Source: Entrophospora sp. SA101 (taxonomy: Eukaryota; Glomeromycota; Glomeromycetes; Entrophosporales; Entrophosporaceae). From it: a DNA stretch of 64,000 bases. The position numbers were made by a program, and so were the translations under genes. Under the pieces are notes generated by a model. The model saw nothing but the letters and a program-made list of their open reading frames with translations, was not told the origin of the DNA and made no database searches. Where the stretch lies: the NCBI GenBank assembly GCA_958430865.1, contig CAUDNR010004400.1:74702-138701 (forward strand). The letters are read 5' to 3'. Below, piece after piece: positions 37,394-50,630 of this stretch (position 1 is its first letter; each line of letters starts with the position of its first letter).

Positions 37394-40300
37394 ATGGAAG
37401 CCAACATTACGAAAACACATCTTAATCAATTAATTCCTCCGATTAATAATAACAATGTTACTACCACCATCAACAACTCCTCCAATGACGAACCACCTTC
37501 ACCAAATATTTTTGCACGTGACATGGAATGGTTACTTGAATCAAGTAATAATCATAATATAGTGATACATGTTGGAAGAGACATGTTTGAACGTAAGACT
37601 TTTAAAGCTCACTCAAACATTTTGAGTGCAAGGTCATTATATTATAGATCAGTATTATCAAGTAGTCACCTTGTTAGTTTACGTGATAATAATATTAATA
37701 GTAATAAATCTATCACCAATAATAATGGTAGTAGTAGTAATAGTGATTTAAATACTAAATATATTGAATGGTATCAAACAAATGTTTCACCAAATGCTTT
37801 TGAAGCCATGTTAAAGTAAGTGTGTATATATATATTTTTTTTTTATTTTTTTTTGTTAATTACTATTTTCATTCAATTATTTCAAAAAAAAAAATTATAT
37901 ATATATATATAGATACATATATACAGGAGTATTGACTATTAGTAAGAATACAGGAACATTAGAAGTAATTGATTATTTACTGGCAGCAGATGCATTATGG
38001 CTTAATTATCTGATAGAACATTTACAAATTTATTTGATAGAGCATAGAAAAGATTGGATCAAAGATAATTTCACTATAATTTTTCAACTAATTCATTCAA
38101 ATCCAACAACATTCAAGAAACTACAAAATTATTCATATCAGGAATTATATAATAGTCCACAATTAATCTTTGATTCGCCTAAATTTGTCACGCTGGATGA
38201 ACGATTAATTTTGTTATTGTTGAATGATGATAATTTGGTGATTGATCAACTTAAATTATGGAAAAAATTATTAGAATGGGGAGTTCATCAAAATAATAAT
38301 ATTAATCATGATGCTGTTGGTGTAATTAGTAATAACGTTAATGATAAACTTAAATTGGATTTGTCAAAAGATGATTTCTTGGCATTAAAAAAAAGATTAG
38401 AGAATTTGATTCCATTAATTAAATTTAACAAAATAAAATATGAAGATTTTCAGAATAATGTCATGCCTTACAAATTCTTATTTCAGTAAGTATTTGAAAA
38501 TTTTAAAAAATATTTCATTTTATACATGTTAATTTTAACAATTATTTTTTAATTATATTTTTAGATTGGAGATTTATAATGATATCGAAAACTATTATCA
38601 TCATATTTTAAAGAACGTTTCTTCCATCAACAACTACGAAGATGATCTTTCTCTGAATAGAAGTAAATTATTACATCTTTCAAAATTAAGTTTATCAAAA
38701 CGTAACAAAAAATCTCTCTCTATTACAACAAATGGCACAAATATCAAACCATCTTCTTCTAATAGTAGTTCATTAGAAATTTCACCAAATTTATTGTCGT
38801 TGATATTTGAAAAATCTGGAAAAACAATTATCAATATAGATACTTACAAAAATACTGATGCTGATGATATTGTTAACACAAATATAGATAATAATAATAA
38901 CCAGAATAATCAAAATAATCATACGAATTCTTCATCTACTTCTCCTCCCTTGCGATCTCCCTTTCCTTTAGAACATTTTCCAATGCCTCCTCCAATTTCA
39001 TTCCAACAATTACATCAACAAAGTCACGATCCAATTAATATTAATCAACAACAACAACAACAACAAAATATTCAAGATAAACATAATCCTCCATTACCAA
39101 TCTCAAAAAATAGAAAATCACAAAAATCATTTGAAATTGACATTAATGATTATTATTACGATAATGATAATGATGATAAAATTTCAATATTTTTCAATTC
39201 ATCGTCAGCGTCATCATCTTCAAATAAATCACTTCCTATTATTAGAACTAATCAAAATAATAATCAAAATAATAATCAAAATAACAATCAAAATAATGCC
39301 AAGACTTTTGCCACATTATTCAATAATTCTATACAAAGATTTACAAAAAGTGATGATGTAAAATTAAAATCTTCAAAAGCAAGAATATATCAATCCGCTA
39401 TATCAATTTCGCCGCCAATTTCTGTTTCTTCCACAGTAAATTTCCATAACATGAAGTTAATATCAACTTCAAATACTCTTGATCAATCACATCCATTATC
39501 ACCGTCTTCGCCACCTCTCTCACCTCCAATAATACTCCCACCTCTTCAATCAATACCAAAACACAAACCTCCAGATCAACAAACCTCTCCAAACCAACAA
39601 AACTTTTCTAATAATAATAATAATAATAATATACCTAATGATCATAACCTTCAACCGTCTTTTTCGAATAATAATAATAGTAATAGTAGTAAACCTAATT
39701 CTCCCTCCTCTCCACCATTCGCTACTAATAATAAAGAAACCAATTCTCTTTTGCCAGAATTACCAATTAATAATAATGATAATAGTAGTAAACCCAACTC
39801 TCCTCAAACGCCAACGCCATCTTCATATCCAACGCCAACGCCAACGCCGCTAACACCAACGACACCATCACCACTACAACAACATACATTATTTGAAACT
39901 AATAGTAGTAGTATACCTCATTCACCACAATCACAGCAATTATCTTTTAATGATAGTATTAGTAGACCTAATCCACCACAATTACCGCCATTCTTTTCTA
40001 TTGATAGTAGTATGCCAAATTCGCCATCTCCGCCATCTCCGACATCTCCGACATCTCCGCCACCATTTCCTTCTTCATTATTTACTAAACCCAATTCACC
40101 AACTTCAACTAACAAGAATCCGCAGTCTCCTTTACCATTATCTCTTAACAGATCAATCTCACCTCCACCTACTCCCTCATTGATGTCAGCACAAAATCAA
40201 ATATACAATCACTCAAATTCAAAAATAGAAATCAAAGTTCATCAAGAACTATTGTCTTCATCATCAAAAATAACAACAAAAACAGAACACAAATATAAAT

Positions 40301-41034
40301 ATCCAAGATCTATAATAATTGATTATAAGCATTTAACTTTAGTTTCTGATTGGATAGATCATAGAGATTTGAGTGATAATGATGGTAATGGTAACAATAC
40401 TAGTAATACTAATAATAATAGTAATAATGGTAGCAGTAGTAATGGTATTAATCATGAAAATATTGCTTACGAATTATACCGATGCTCTTATAAATTTAAA
40501 TTGTTGATGCGAGCTACTAGTCATGGATTTAGCGATAAAAAGTTTCACAAACGATGTGATGAAGTTGGTCCGACTGTCACATTTATCAAATTGAAAGGTG
40601 TTAGTGGATTAATTGGTGGATATAATCCATTGAATTGGAAATCTAACCGGCTTAGAAATTTTGAAAATTGCCCCGACAGTTTCATATTCTCGTTACCATC
40701 AATAATCATTAATAATAATGATGATAACAGTAGTGTTGGTGGTGGTGATGCAGTAGCGGTAGAAAACCATCACAACAATAATGATAACAATAATCCTAAT
40801 TATAAAATTACATCGCCAATAATAAGTAGAGTAACGTTAGCAAAATATGCAATAAATAATCATATTTCTAATGGCCCATCGTTTGGTACAACTGATATAA
40901 TAATCAAAAATAATTTGTGCAGATGTTTAATGGAATGTTACACCTATGGAGTTTTACCGGATGAATTGATTAAGAATAAACTTGATTTTGAAATTGAGGA
41001 ATATGAAGTTTATTTAATAAAGAATAAAATCTAG
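37394..41034 (+). CDS. BTB-TLDc domain protein with long disordered insert
   Basis: Three exons: 37394-37815, 37913-38485, 38565-41034, joining in frame to 1154 residues. The exon 1/2 junction yields the classic BTB ending EAMLKYIYTGVL. Domains: BTB/POZ (about residues 45-165; DMEWLLESSNNHNIVIHVG, KAHSNILSARSLYYRSVL), a BACK-like helical region (about 180-335), then about 500 residues of Pro/Ser/Asn/Gln-rich low complexity (SPPPTP-type repeats). A TLDc domain follows (ELYRCSYKFKLLMRATSHGFSDKKFHKRCDE, FIKLKGVSGLIGGYNPLNW, SFGTTDIII, CYTYGV). Many AM-fungal BTB proteins share the BTB-BACK-TLDc plan and may be Cul3 adaptors. The central disordered insert is unusually long. ATG at 37394 is preferred over in-frame upstream ATGs in low-complexity sequence. 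Confidence 0.88.
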
Positions 41035-41105
41035 AGATATTTATTATTATTAGAAAAGGTTTAAATTTCATTATTTTTTACAAAAAAATTCAAATTCAAA
41101 ATATC

Positions 41106-41591
41106 TTATGATTTTATTTCAGTGTTTGCTGGTGTGATGGTTGTGGTGGCAGAAGTATTAGTGTTAGTTGAAGTTGAAGAACTTGAATTTGATTCGGTGC
41201 AATTATACAGGTCTTCCAATTCATTAATACAGTTTTCTGGTGTTGTTTCATTTTTTATTAAGCAATTCTCATACGCGATAATAACTTTATTGCACTTTTG
41301 TTTTAATGATTTAAGCTCCGGTATACTATATATCAGAGGATTAGTTGTGGTGATAAACGACGTGATAACGAATTGTGGTGACAAGTGATAATAGTTGTAA
41401 TAATAGTCATTCATTATTAATATTAATTATTAATTATTAAATAAATACCTTTCTTCCGAACATTTATTCAATTCTTTCCTTTGCTGATCACAAATCGAAT
41501 TCCAATTATTTGGATGATTTTCGACGCATCTTTGATATTTTTCAAGTTGTTGGCCACAATGAGTTAATACTTGAACAAGTGTTGAATTCAT
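41106..41591 (-). CDS. quadruple-CX9C intermembrane-space protein, CHCHD5/Mix14-like
   Basis: Two exons, 41449-41591 and 41106-41325 (intron 123 nt), giving 120 residues. Four CX9C motifs form two CHCH hairpins: CGQQLEKYQRC with CDQQRKELNKC, and CNKVIIAYENC with CINELEDLYNC, linked by SEESIPELKSLKQK. The arrangement, including the NHPNNWNSIC segment, matches human CHCHD5 and yeast Mix14, small mitochondrial intermembrane-space proteins imported and oxidised by the Mia40 relay. A Ser/Thr/Asn-rich tail follows. The intron falls between the two hairpins. It is convergent with the BTB-TLDc gene, only 71 bases apart, so the 3' UTRs probably overlap. Confidence 0.87.
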
Positions 41592-41749
41592 AATATATAT
41601 TTTTGATAAAGAAAATCTTGATGTCGATCAATTTGTTGAAAATCTAATTTTTTGATATTTACCAAAGTTCATTCATTCTCTAACTTATAGCATTCTTGTA
41701 ACATACATTCCATTTTAATTGGGCATTGCTTTTTACAAGTGGCTGTCAT

Positions 41750-41885
41750 ACTTGGAGTTTGGATCCAAATATCCATTGCTTATTAAATTTCATAGGTGTC
41801 TGTCTGCTAGTAAAAAGTATAAGCAGATATCTTGACATCTGGTTAAATTTAATAATAAAACAGATAATGGATCCAAACACTAGCC
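41750..41885. repeat. imperfect hairpin / possible MITE
   Basis: GTTTGGATCCAAATATCCATTGCTTATTAAATTT-like sequence at about 41757 is imperfectly inverted at about 41845-41882 (AATTTAATAATAAAACAGATAATGGATCCAAAC, read on the opposite strand). The arms surround a short loop. No TA duplication established. Confidence 0.4.
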
Positions 41886-42465
41886 ATACTTGAATGATTT
41901 ATTTTTGCCACTTATTCTGTAATTTTTTAATTATTTAATATTCTCCATATAAATAGAGTAGTTAATCAATCTGAAAGCATAAATTCAATAGAGGCTAATT
42001 CTTTCTTTCAATTTTTATTACAAAGAGTTATATAATGTGTTAATAGTTTGGTGAACTGCTAGGAATAGCCTTTTGTTCATATTAAATTTTTATAACTTTT
42101 TGAATATATTTATAAAAATATTTTTATACTATAATATATAAAACATTTATAGCAATTACATTTTCAAAAAAAGGCTAAAACAATTTTATTAGGTCCTTAC
42201 ATGCTTTGATGCATTTAAAGGAAACTTTGGCATACATTTTTTAAAATCATTAAAATCTTCAAAGGGTTTAACATAGAGATTGGACCCAGGTTGGGTCCAA
42301 CCGGGTCATGAAAATTACCACCTGGGTGGGACGTCTGATTTATAATTTAATTTTTTTTACATTTCATATGTATTATCAACATTTTTAATACAGATTATCC
42401 AATATCTTATAAATAATGATTTTATCAACAATATTGTTAGAGTTGTCTTGTTACATATTAATATA

Positions 42466-43608
42466 CAGTGTGTTGCGAAAAAAATTGCGCATAAATAAAA
42501 ACATATATCTCAACAATCACGCATTGAAATTAGATAAAAATAGATTCATTTGAAAGCCCATTATTTATTTTATTAGATGCAAAAAAAATTAATAGGAAAT
42601 TCTATCCATTTTTTTGTAATATTAATTCACAACAATTTTTCATAGATTTAATTAAATTTTGTACAGTTTCTTGGGGGATTTTATCCCATTCTTCAACCAT
42701 AAATTGTTTCAACTCACTAGTATTTCCTGGCATTCTTCTTTCTACATTATTTTTTACGATCTGCCACATATTTTCAATGGGATTCAGATCAGGACTGTTG
42801 GATGGCCAGTCTAAAACATGAATATTATTTTGGGATAAAAAGTTTTTTGCAACACGCGAAGTGTGCTTAGGATCATTATCTTGCTGCAAATGCCAGTTTC
42901 TACCATACAGCTGTTGAGCAGCAGGAAGAAGCTGGTTTTGAAAATATTCACATAAAAAGGATCATCCATTATTTCTGTAAAGCAAAACAAGGGGGTTTTG
43001 CCATTCAATGAAATTCCACCCCAAGCCATTACCTTTTGTCATGATTTTGGTAATCTTCTAACTGGTCTTTCTCCATTTTTATACCATCTTGAAATTTTAT
43101 TGCGAAATAAATCGAAGGCAGTCTCGTCTGTAAAAATGGTATAATCCCAGTCATCATTCAAATGAGTTTGTGCCCATGTTTTTCGAGCATCAATATGACT
43201 AATGGTAAGCATTGGGGTGGAAAGTGGTATGGCACTATTATACCCTTTTTTGCCATGTGTCACCAGATATTAGTATGTGAAATAGATATATTATGTGTAT
43301 CTTGAATTCGAACTGCAAGTTGGCGTGTTTTAATGCAGAGTTATGGTGAACTAATTGCCCGATTGGCCGCGAAACTGTTTGTGTAACCTTATAACGGCGA
43401 CCATTACGCCAATATGTTTAATAGTACCTTTTTCTTTGAGTTTTTTGATATTGTACTGAATGGTACGAAGGGAGATCTTTGTTTTTTCATGTATTTCTTT
43501 GGCAGTACAAATTCCATTTAGCCAGCAATGTAGAATTGTTTGACGTTGCGCCTCAAGTTCTTTATTGACCATGTTTGCAACCCTGTGAGCACTTTGTAGA
43601 CGTACCAT
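42466..43608 (-). mobile_element. Tc1-like transposon with broken transposase
   Basis: Minus-strand transposase remnant in four frame pieces (43351-43608, 43039-43263, 42811-43029, 42602-42889). The N-terminal part has a helix-turn-helix (LNGICTAKEIHEKTKISLRTIQ). DDE signatures are recognisable in TDETAFDLF, QQDNDPKHTS and DWPSNSPDLNPIENMW, a D..D34E pattern of Tc1 type. The left terminus is TA followed by CAGTGTGTTGCGAAAAAAATTGCGC (from 42466). No matching right terminus was found, so that end seems lost or too diverged. Frameshifts near 43270, 43035 and 42850 make it inactive. Confidence 0.85.
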
Positions 43609-43817
43609 GATATTGCGTTCAAGAAATTGAAGGCAAATTTTTGAAATGTGATTATCTCGAAAAATAGGCGAAGTTCAATGCTGTACTAGAACTTATACAA
43701 AACAATCTGCTTGATACACTCATGAGTGAGTAGTGTATGATGAAAAGTATGATCGGCTTGAAAAGCTTTTTGAAAAAAAAAAAATCGATATTTAACAAAA
43801 TTTAAACAAACCGTATA

Positions 43818-43998
43818 CAGTCAAACCTCGTTTTCAACGAATCTGTGGGGACACATAAGAAAATTACATCTAAAATTTATTACTATTATACCAAAATTAC
43901 ATATCGCGTTTCAGCGAATGGTTTTACATGCGAAGCAAAGATTTTGAAAAATTCGTTTGAAACATTTAATTATAACTCGTTGAAACGAGATTTGACCG
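43818..43998. mobile_element. MITE, same family as 9555-9738
   Basis: 181 bp with ends CAGTCAAACCTCGTTTTCAACGAA and CTCGTTGAAACGAGATTTGACCG, flanked by TA at 43816-43817 and 43999-44000. Internal GTTTCAGCGAA and TTCGTTTGAAAC repeats match the style of the nested MITE at 9555. Confidence 0.72.
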
Positions 43999-44174
43999 TA
44001 TAATATATATATATATCTATATGAGTTCTCAAAGTTATTTTCTTAAACCATTTCTAAACTAATTTCCAATTGGTTTTTATTACTATTACTATTACTATTA
44101 GTAATTTTACGAATAATAAATTTGAGACATTACCTATATTTAACAATATTTAACAATAAAGAATATCATTAAAA

Positions 44175-44570
44175 CTTGTGGTTTATACTAAAAATTCACA
44201 TACTGTTGAATTTTTGGCGAATGAAATCGAGCACATATTATCTATGAATAACATAGAAAAATTTACTGATCTTGTTACTGATGGTGCTGGAAACGTCAAA
44301 GTAGCAAGACAAATGATTAATCAAAAACATCCAAATATATTAAATTTAAAGATGCATTCCATAAATCTAATGACCAAATATATTATAAACTAAATGGGAT
44401 ATGATGTTCTTCATAACTGTTCAAAAATTATTTCATTTTTTAAGTATTGAATGAAGCAATAAAAAAATTTGAGATGTGGGAATTAAAGCATACATAAAAA
44501 CACATTGGTCCTCGGCTTGGGATTGTTTATATTCTGTTAAACGATTGGAGGGTTGCTTTGTCTGGATAAA
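44175..44570 (+). pseudogene. hAT-type transposase (DUF659-like) fragment
   Basis: Reads SHTVEFLANEIEHIL, FTDLVTDGAGNVKVARQMINQKHPNILNLKMHSINL, then after a frame change THWSSAWDCLYSVKRLEGC. The VTDGAGN and W-S-A-W-D blocks are characteristic of hAT/DUF659 transposases. Stops at 44391 and beyond show it is a remnant. Confidence 0.65.
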
Positions 44571-46655
44571 ACTTTGACATTATACTACATTAAAATCACT
44601 CTTTTTTTCATGGATTATTTAGACGACCCTTCTATCATTACTAATAGAGAATAGTACGAATTAGAAATTTTTTGCTGATGTAAAAATTTTATAAGATATT
44701 CTGAAACTCGTCGTAGAGTGTCGTATTGATGCCACATTCAAAATAGAGGTTGGCACCGCGCAAAAATTCTTTAACCGGTTAATTTAGTCACGTGGAATTT
44801 TTTAACTGGTAAATTCGATCATTCATTACTTACAAAATAATCACGCATCTGTCGAATTTTATTATTATACACTTAATAGATGCTAAATGATTACAGTAAC
44901 ACCTCGCCACAGCGGATTCATGGTTCCGGCCAAAAAAATCCGTTATTAACACTCATAAAAATTTGCTCAAAACCCGTAACACTGCTTTTTTCCTTACTTG
45001 GGATAGATTGTATGATTTTGGTTTTGATCTACCATTTTTTTTTGTTTGCCTATTGATGCAATTTTTAATAAAATAGATAATTTCATGCTGCCCCTAAAAA
45101 AAATGTAAAAAAGGGTGCATTGATTTTGCTTTTTTACGTTGCATTCGAATTTGAGGGTTGAAGTACATAGTGCTGAAATGGTCTTCTATACATGATTCAG
45201 CTTTACACGTTACATTTGAAATGCGAGGTGTCTATATATATATTCGTTCGGAGTATCAACATTAGCCAGTCATATTTTTTTTTCGTTGCGTTGAGCAAAA
45301 AATTTATTTATTAAAAAATTACATCATATACAAAGGGAAATTGTTTACGGGCTTAATAAATTTAACAAAAGATCCTTCGCAAAGAAGAACCCTCATCCGA
45401 ATTAAAAGTTATTTACGAATTTCGATTGTTAAAAAAATCAACCAAGATTTTTTTTTCCTAATTAAAAAAAGAGATATTTTTATCCTGATCTTTTCCTTGT
45501 GGATCAATTAAATTAAGTCTATCGCTGTAGAAGGAATTTGCATGATACGGCGATATAAAAATAACCACAATCACGTATCGTTTTTGGTAAACGAAAATAT
45601 TTTTGTTCAAATTTCAATTTGCAAGTCAGTGCATTCAAATTGTTAAAATATAAATATTACTATTACTCTCAAAAATTCATTTAGAAAGGAACCGTACGTA
45701 ACACAGCAACTTTTCTTTTATGCATGTAACCACCCACATTCATTAAAAACAAAAGTCGAATTTTATATTTTATATTTTTATATATATTATTATTATTATT
45801 ATTAGTATTAGGGTGTATTCGAAATGTTTGAACGAAATTATTATCGAAACAAACCTATTTCGTCATCATGTGTGCTTTTTAGTCGACATGAAAATTAAGT
45901 TCATTCGTTATATATAATAGACAAGATTTTGTTCCCAGCTTGCCTGCCTTAACTGAGAAATTATGAAATAAATAAAATTAATAATATTTTCGTTTTGTAG
46001 ATTATCACCTTGTAACGCCTTGTGTTATAAATAATTATTCACGGTACCCACAGCCACATAAGAATCTTGCTATTACTATAGTCCATTTTGTGACAAGGTT
46101 TGGATTTCTATTATGAGTACAAACTCCAGATTGACTGAAAGTTATATTAATACAGAAAATTATCAAACAACTTACTCCTTGATTATGAATACAACGAGAC
46201 TTTAAATTGTGATCTAATAATAAATTATAAATGAAAATAAAATAGTCTAACAAAAGAACTTCATGCATTATTCAAAAAGGTTAATATCAAAGAAAATTAA
46301 TGGTCATGTAAAAATTTTTCCGTTGTGCGATAAACATCTATAACCAAAACAACCTACCAATAAAGTATATAGGAAAGTTAATGTGAAGTTAATATTAATA
46401 GCAGTGACAAAATGATCATTTTGTTGAGTTCTACCCTGTATAAAAAATATTACGCATAAAAAATTTGCTAATGTAACTAATTTCCAGTTTCCATGTTTTT
46501 CATATTGTACTTGTATTATTCACAACAAATAACATCTTCATTTTGATATTATTACTATAGTTGTTGTAAAATTTTCATTTGACGGTTATGGGAAGGAGTT
46601 TTGTATTTATGAGTATCCTTATAAAAGGCAAAAATAATAACCCTTGTTTCAAATC
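44571..46655. other. intergenic, no gene recognised
   Basis: AT-rich. 44895-44960 (CAGTAACACCTCGCCACAGCGGA) has the look of a transposon end, but no inverted partner was found. The rest is featureless. Confidence 0.4.
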
Positions 46656-47560
46656 GGAAATAGCAAAAGCAGCAGGTTTTATTTACAATACAATACAGAA
46701 TGTTGGTGAATAATGCAAAGAAACTGGCTAAACTTGCGGATAGACTTAATCTGCACGAAAAAACTCATATTGCTTATGAGGAGCTTCTTAAACATTAGGC
46801 GTAGAATTGATAAGGATCGCTTTAAAGTTCAAAATATAATCCTTTAAAAACAACGGCTAAATGCACCCAGATAAGTTTTTCTAGTAATTTCTCGTTTTCC
46901 TTCTTTTATTCTGTTCTAGCATTCATAAAGGATAACCCAATACAATATGATCTCGACAGCGCTCGAAGTAATTTAATGTTAGAAGGATCATTTAATGACG
47001 TAATGAATTTAATTTTTTAATTAATCAACAATTCTCTTTATCGGTAGTGATTTGGGTCATTCGTTATGCGAACTATTTCATTCTAACTTTTAATTTTTCA
47101 GAACTCGCCTAATGCATGAAAAAAGTTTGCAGGTAGATATTTTTCTTGGCAAATTCAAAAAAAAATTTTTTTTTTTAATATTTCATAGAAAGTTGTCATT
47201 TTAATACATTTATAACTGTGTCAACTATCAGCATCCACAAAACCAACATCCACAATATCAACCTCAACAGTATCAACCTTGACAACATCAACCTCAACAA
47301 AACCTAGATCGATAAGATCAACCTCAAACAAATATCCCGATCAACAATATTCCCTTCAACAATATTCATCCCAACAATCTCCATTTCAACAACAAATTAC
47401 CTTCGGAAATCCACAACCCAAACCACGACGATCCATTCAACTTTTTTTAATACTGATTTCATTAATATCAGAACCAATTGCACAACCTGATATTTTTCCA
47501 TTTATTTTATTATTAAGAATATATTTAACCTTTTTTTTTGTAAATAAAAATACATATCTA
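46656..47560 (+). pseudogene. degenerate copy of the 48615 coiled-coil/PQQY gene
   Basis: Parallel along its length to 48615-49576. The first-exon ATG is lost (GGAAATAGCAAAAGCAGCAGG instead of ATGGAAATAGCCGCAGC). One extra base occurs before TTAGGCGTAGAATTGAT (about 46795), the exon 2 and exon 3 equivalents (about 46920 and 47100) are recognisable, and the QPQQ-rich tail has a TGA at about 47280. It retains the acceptor CTATCAG before the tail exon, which the better copy lacks. Confidence 0.7.
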
Positions 47561-48614
47561 TAATCTTTAAGTATATTAGAACAAAGTATAGCAATAGTAC
47601 AATTTCTATGGTATTCCACTAGCCAAATTGGAAACTATACACACAGTGAATCTCGATTTTTAGTGCCCAAGAAATTTATCCGCTAAATCAAAATATTAAT
47701 ATCCGTAAAAACAAGAAATATGGAATTAGCGGATTTTATTATTATTATAAACGTGATACCCGTTATATAAAAATCGTATATATTAATAACAAATAAATTT
47801 AACAATTCCAAAACTTGATTGTTGCCTGTAAAATGAAGAAAAGAAACATATAACCATATTTGGTTATATATGTAAGAACCAAAAAGAAATGATGCAAAGA
47901 ATAATTAAAGAAACTCACGAGCATTTCAATAAAAGATAAACAAATGACAAATTGAAAATAAAATAAAATAACATTTATTGACCTAGGAATATCACAAATT
48001 TTAAGGAATACATAATAGAAATCACAAAAAATCATAGAAAGGCAATCAATATACAAAGAAATTTGGAATGATTGGATACTTTATAAAATATGGCAGCAGT
48101 TGGAAAGATTTTTGCGCAGGTGGAGGTGACAATACTGGCAGTTTGTCACTTTGTTCTTGATGAAGTTTAGTGGCATGCCTAAACTGAATATTATAAACAA
48201 TAATCAGACTAAATGGAAGGAAAAAGTCAACCCAAACGGGTTATAATTTATTACGAGGGTAGTAAACATTGTAACATAATTACATCGTTGCATTGTTAAA
48301 AAAAAAAAAAACAAAAATAATTTGCCCAAATAAAGCAAGTAGGTTAATGTTAAAGCCCCGTGTAAAGAATATTGTGCAAAATTATTAAATTTATTTATAA
48401 ACATTTTTGCTGATGTAATTAAATCTATTTTTACATACTGTATTCGTATTATTTCACAAAAAAGCTCGTTTCATTTTGTTATTATTATTGTTGTTGTTGT
48501 TATTGTAAAGTTTCACTAATGGTCATGGGAGTGAATTTACACTTATAGATAGATATCTTTATAAATAAAAGACAAAATAACAACCTTCCTCAGATTAAAT
48601 AAAATCAATAAAAA
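47561..48614. other. intergenic between tandem copies
   Basis: AT-rich with a poly-A/T run near 48298-48310. Promoter side of the 48615 gene: its last 130 bases resemble the flank of copy A. No gene seen. Confidence 0.4.
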
Positions 48615-49576
48615 ATGGAAATAGCCGCAGCAAGTTTTGTTTATGGTAGGATAAAGGATTCTTCCAATGTCAAGAGTCAATACACGATGTTGTTGAGTAA
48701 TGTAGACCAAATGATTAAACTTGTGGAAAAACTTAATGCGCAACAAAAAGCTCCTGCTACTTATGAGAAACTACTAAACCTTAGGCGTAGAATTGATAGG
48801 GATTGGTATGAAGTTCAAAATAATCGTTTAAAAACAATGGCTAATTGCAATCAGGTAAGTTTGTCTATATATATCTGAATTTTGTATAATGATTTCTCAT
48901 TTTCTTCCCTTTCTTCTGTTCTAGCATTCAGAAAGGATAACCCAATATAAAAATGACATCGAAAATGTCCGAAATCAATTAATGTTAGAAGTATCACTTA
49001 GTAACGTAATGAATTTATTTTTTTAATTTAATCAATAATTCTCTTTATCAGTAGTGATCTTTACATGAACTATTTCATTCTAACTTTTCAATTTTTTTCA
49101 GAATTCGTCTCAAACGCACGAAAGAAGTTTGCAGGTAAATATTATTACGTTTGATTTCTTGGAAAATTAAAAAAAAAATTTTTTTTAATGGAAAATTTGT
49201 CATTTTAATATCATCCACAAAACCAAACCATCCACAATATCACCATCCACAATATCAACCTCAACAGTATCAACCTCAACCTCGACAATATCAACCTCAA
49301 CAATATTCAAACCAACCCCCGCCATATCAACAACATTCCCATCAACAATATTCATCCCAACTCTATGCACCTCAACCATATTCACCTCAACAAAATAACC
49401 AATTCCAGCAGCCCATGTACCAACAACAACAAACTATTACCTTCGGAAACCCATACCCCAACAACAACGATCCATTCAACATCCCTTTTTTAAAAAGCGG
49501 GGTTACCATCACCACCCCATCATTCCTCAACAATAACCAAGGTTTATTTCAACAACCACAAATTAGATTTCACTAG
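48615..49576 (+). CDS. coiled-coil protein with PQQY-rich tail, function unknown
   Basis: Exons 48615-48854, 48925-49005 and 49102-49134 join in phase 0 (MEIAAASFVYGRIKDSSN.. ..MLEVSLSN, NSSQTHERSLQ). The first 110 residues are helical and probably coiled-coil (VDQMIKLVEKLNAQQKAP, LRRRIDRDWYEVQ). The tail is Gln/Pro/Tyr-rich with QPQQYQ repeats and ends QGLFQQPQIRFH (stop 49574-49576). The tail acceptor is unclear: the AG used in copy A is deleted here. The nearest in-phase AG lies inside the repeat (exon from 49268), giving about 220 residues. No domain recognised; the repetitive tail could be prion-like or an assembly surface. Confidence 0.55.
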
Positions 49577-50189
49577 TTGGTAAACGCAGAGTATAAAATT
49601 TTATACTTGCATTATTTTTTTAATACTGCTTGCCCAAAAAATTCACACTATAAAAACTATTATATATTAATGGACTTTTTGAATTCGAACTTTTTATATT
49701 AAATTTATAAACTAATGTCAGTTTGTACCTTAGTTTCTCACATATATATATATTAATTTCATAAAAATTTATCGGTTTGTAAATCTTTCCTTCTGGCAAA
49801 GAAATAAATAAACTTAATATCGAAGATCTACGTTGGAGCCGACTGCACAACATGATACCTTCCCATTTATTTTATTATTACTGTATTAAGAATATTTAGA
49901 CCTTTTTTTTATCAATAAAAGAGAACAAAAAATTACATACCTATAATCTTTAAGTATATTAGAACAAGGAAAATATTATATACAATGATTTTTAGCAAAT
50001 TTCTATATATTTCAGTGGACATGACTAACCAAATTGGAAACAATGCATATAATTGATGAATAAATATTAATGATCAACAAGGAATATCATTATAAAAGCC
50101 GAACCTTTTCCTCAATCGTTAAAGACAAAGAAATTTTACTCAAATAAACAGACTAAAAATGACTAGAATTGAGTTATTTCCAATAAAAC
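49577..50189. other. intergenic, no gene recognised
   Basis: AT-rich. The stretch at 49865-50000 (CCATTTATTTTATTATTA..CTATAATCTTTAAGTATATTAGAACAA) is a diverged repeat of 47500-47580, the 3' flank of copy A, showing that whole gene units were duplicated. Confidence 0.45.
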
Positions 50190-50350
50190 GATGGATGAAT
50201 TCAACCCAATATTAAGAGCCAATACAAAATGTTGACAAAACAAATAGCTAAACTTGCATATAAACTTAATCTACATCAAAAAGCTCCTATGGCTTATGAA
50301 GAGTTTCAAAGATTGATCAGAAATTCGGAATCATTTTTAAAAGGTAAAGT
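50190..50350 (+). pseudogene. third, truncated copy of the 48615 gene family
   Basis: Sequence AGAGCCAATACAAAATGTTG.. followed by AAACTTAATCTACATCAAAAAGCTCCTATGGCTTATGAAGAG parallels exon 1 of 48615. It has stops and no tail exon. It is immediately upstream of the CBP20 gene. Confidence 0.6.
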
Positions 50351-50630
50351 TTGAGTCTGCTTTAATAATTAAATCAATGAATCGGTGAAATGATTGATAT
50401 ATTTCATAGTGGGAAATTGATCCAAAGATTATATATATTTTTTTTTTTTGCTTTTTATGGGTTCAAAAAAAAATGATGTTCATTTTGCACATGACTATTT
50501 ACAATAATTACGTAATAGTAAATTAGCCGCTGCTGTTTCGCATAAAATAATAGAATTGGAGGTTAAACCATAATCGCGTTATTTCACTTTTTTATAATAT
50601 TAACATTATATTTAATTCATATTCGCTACA

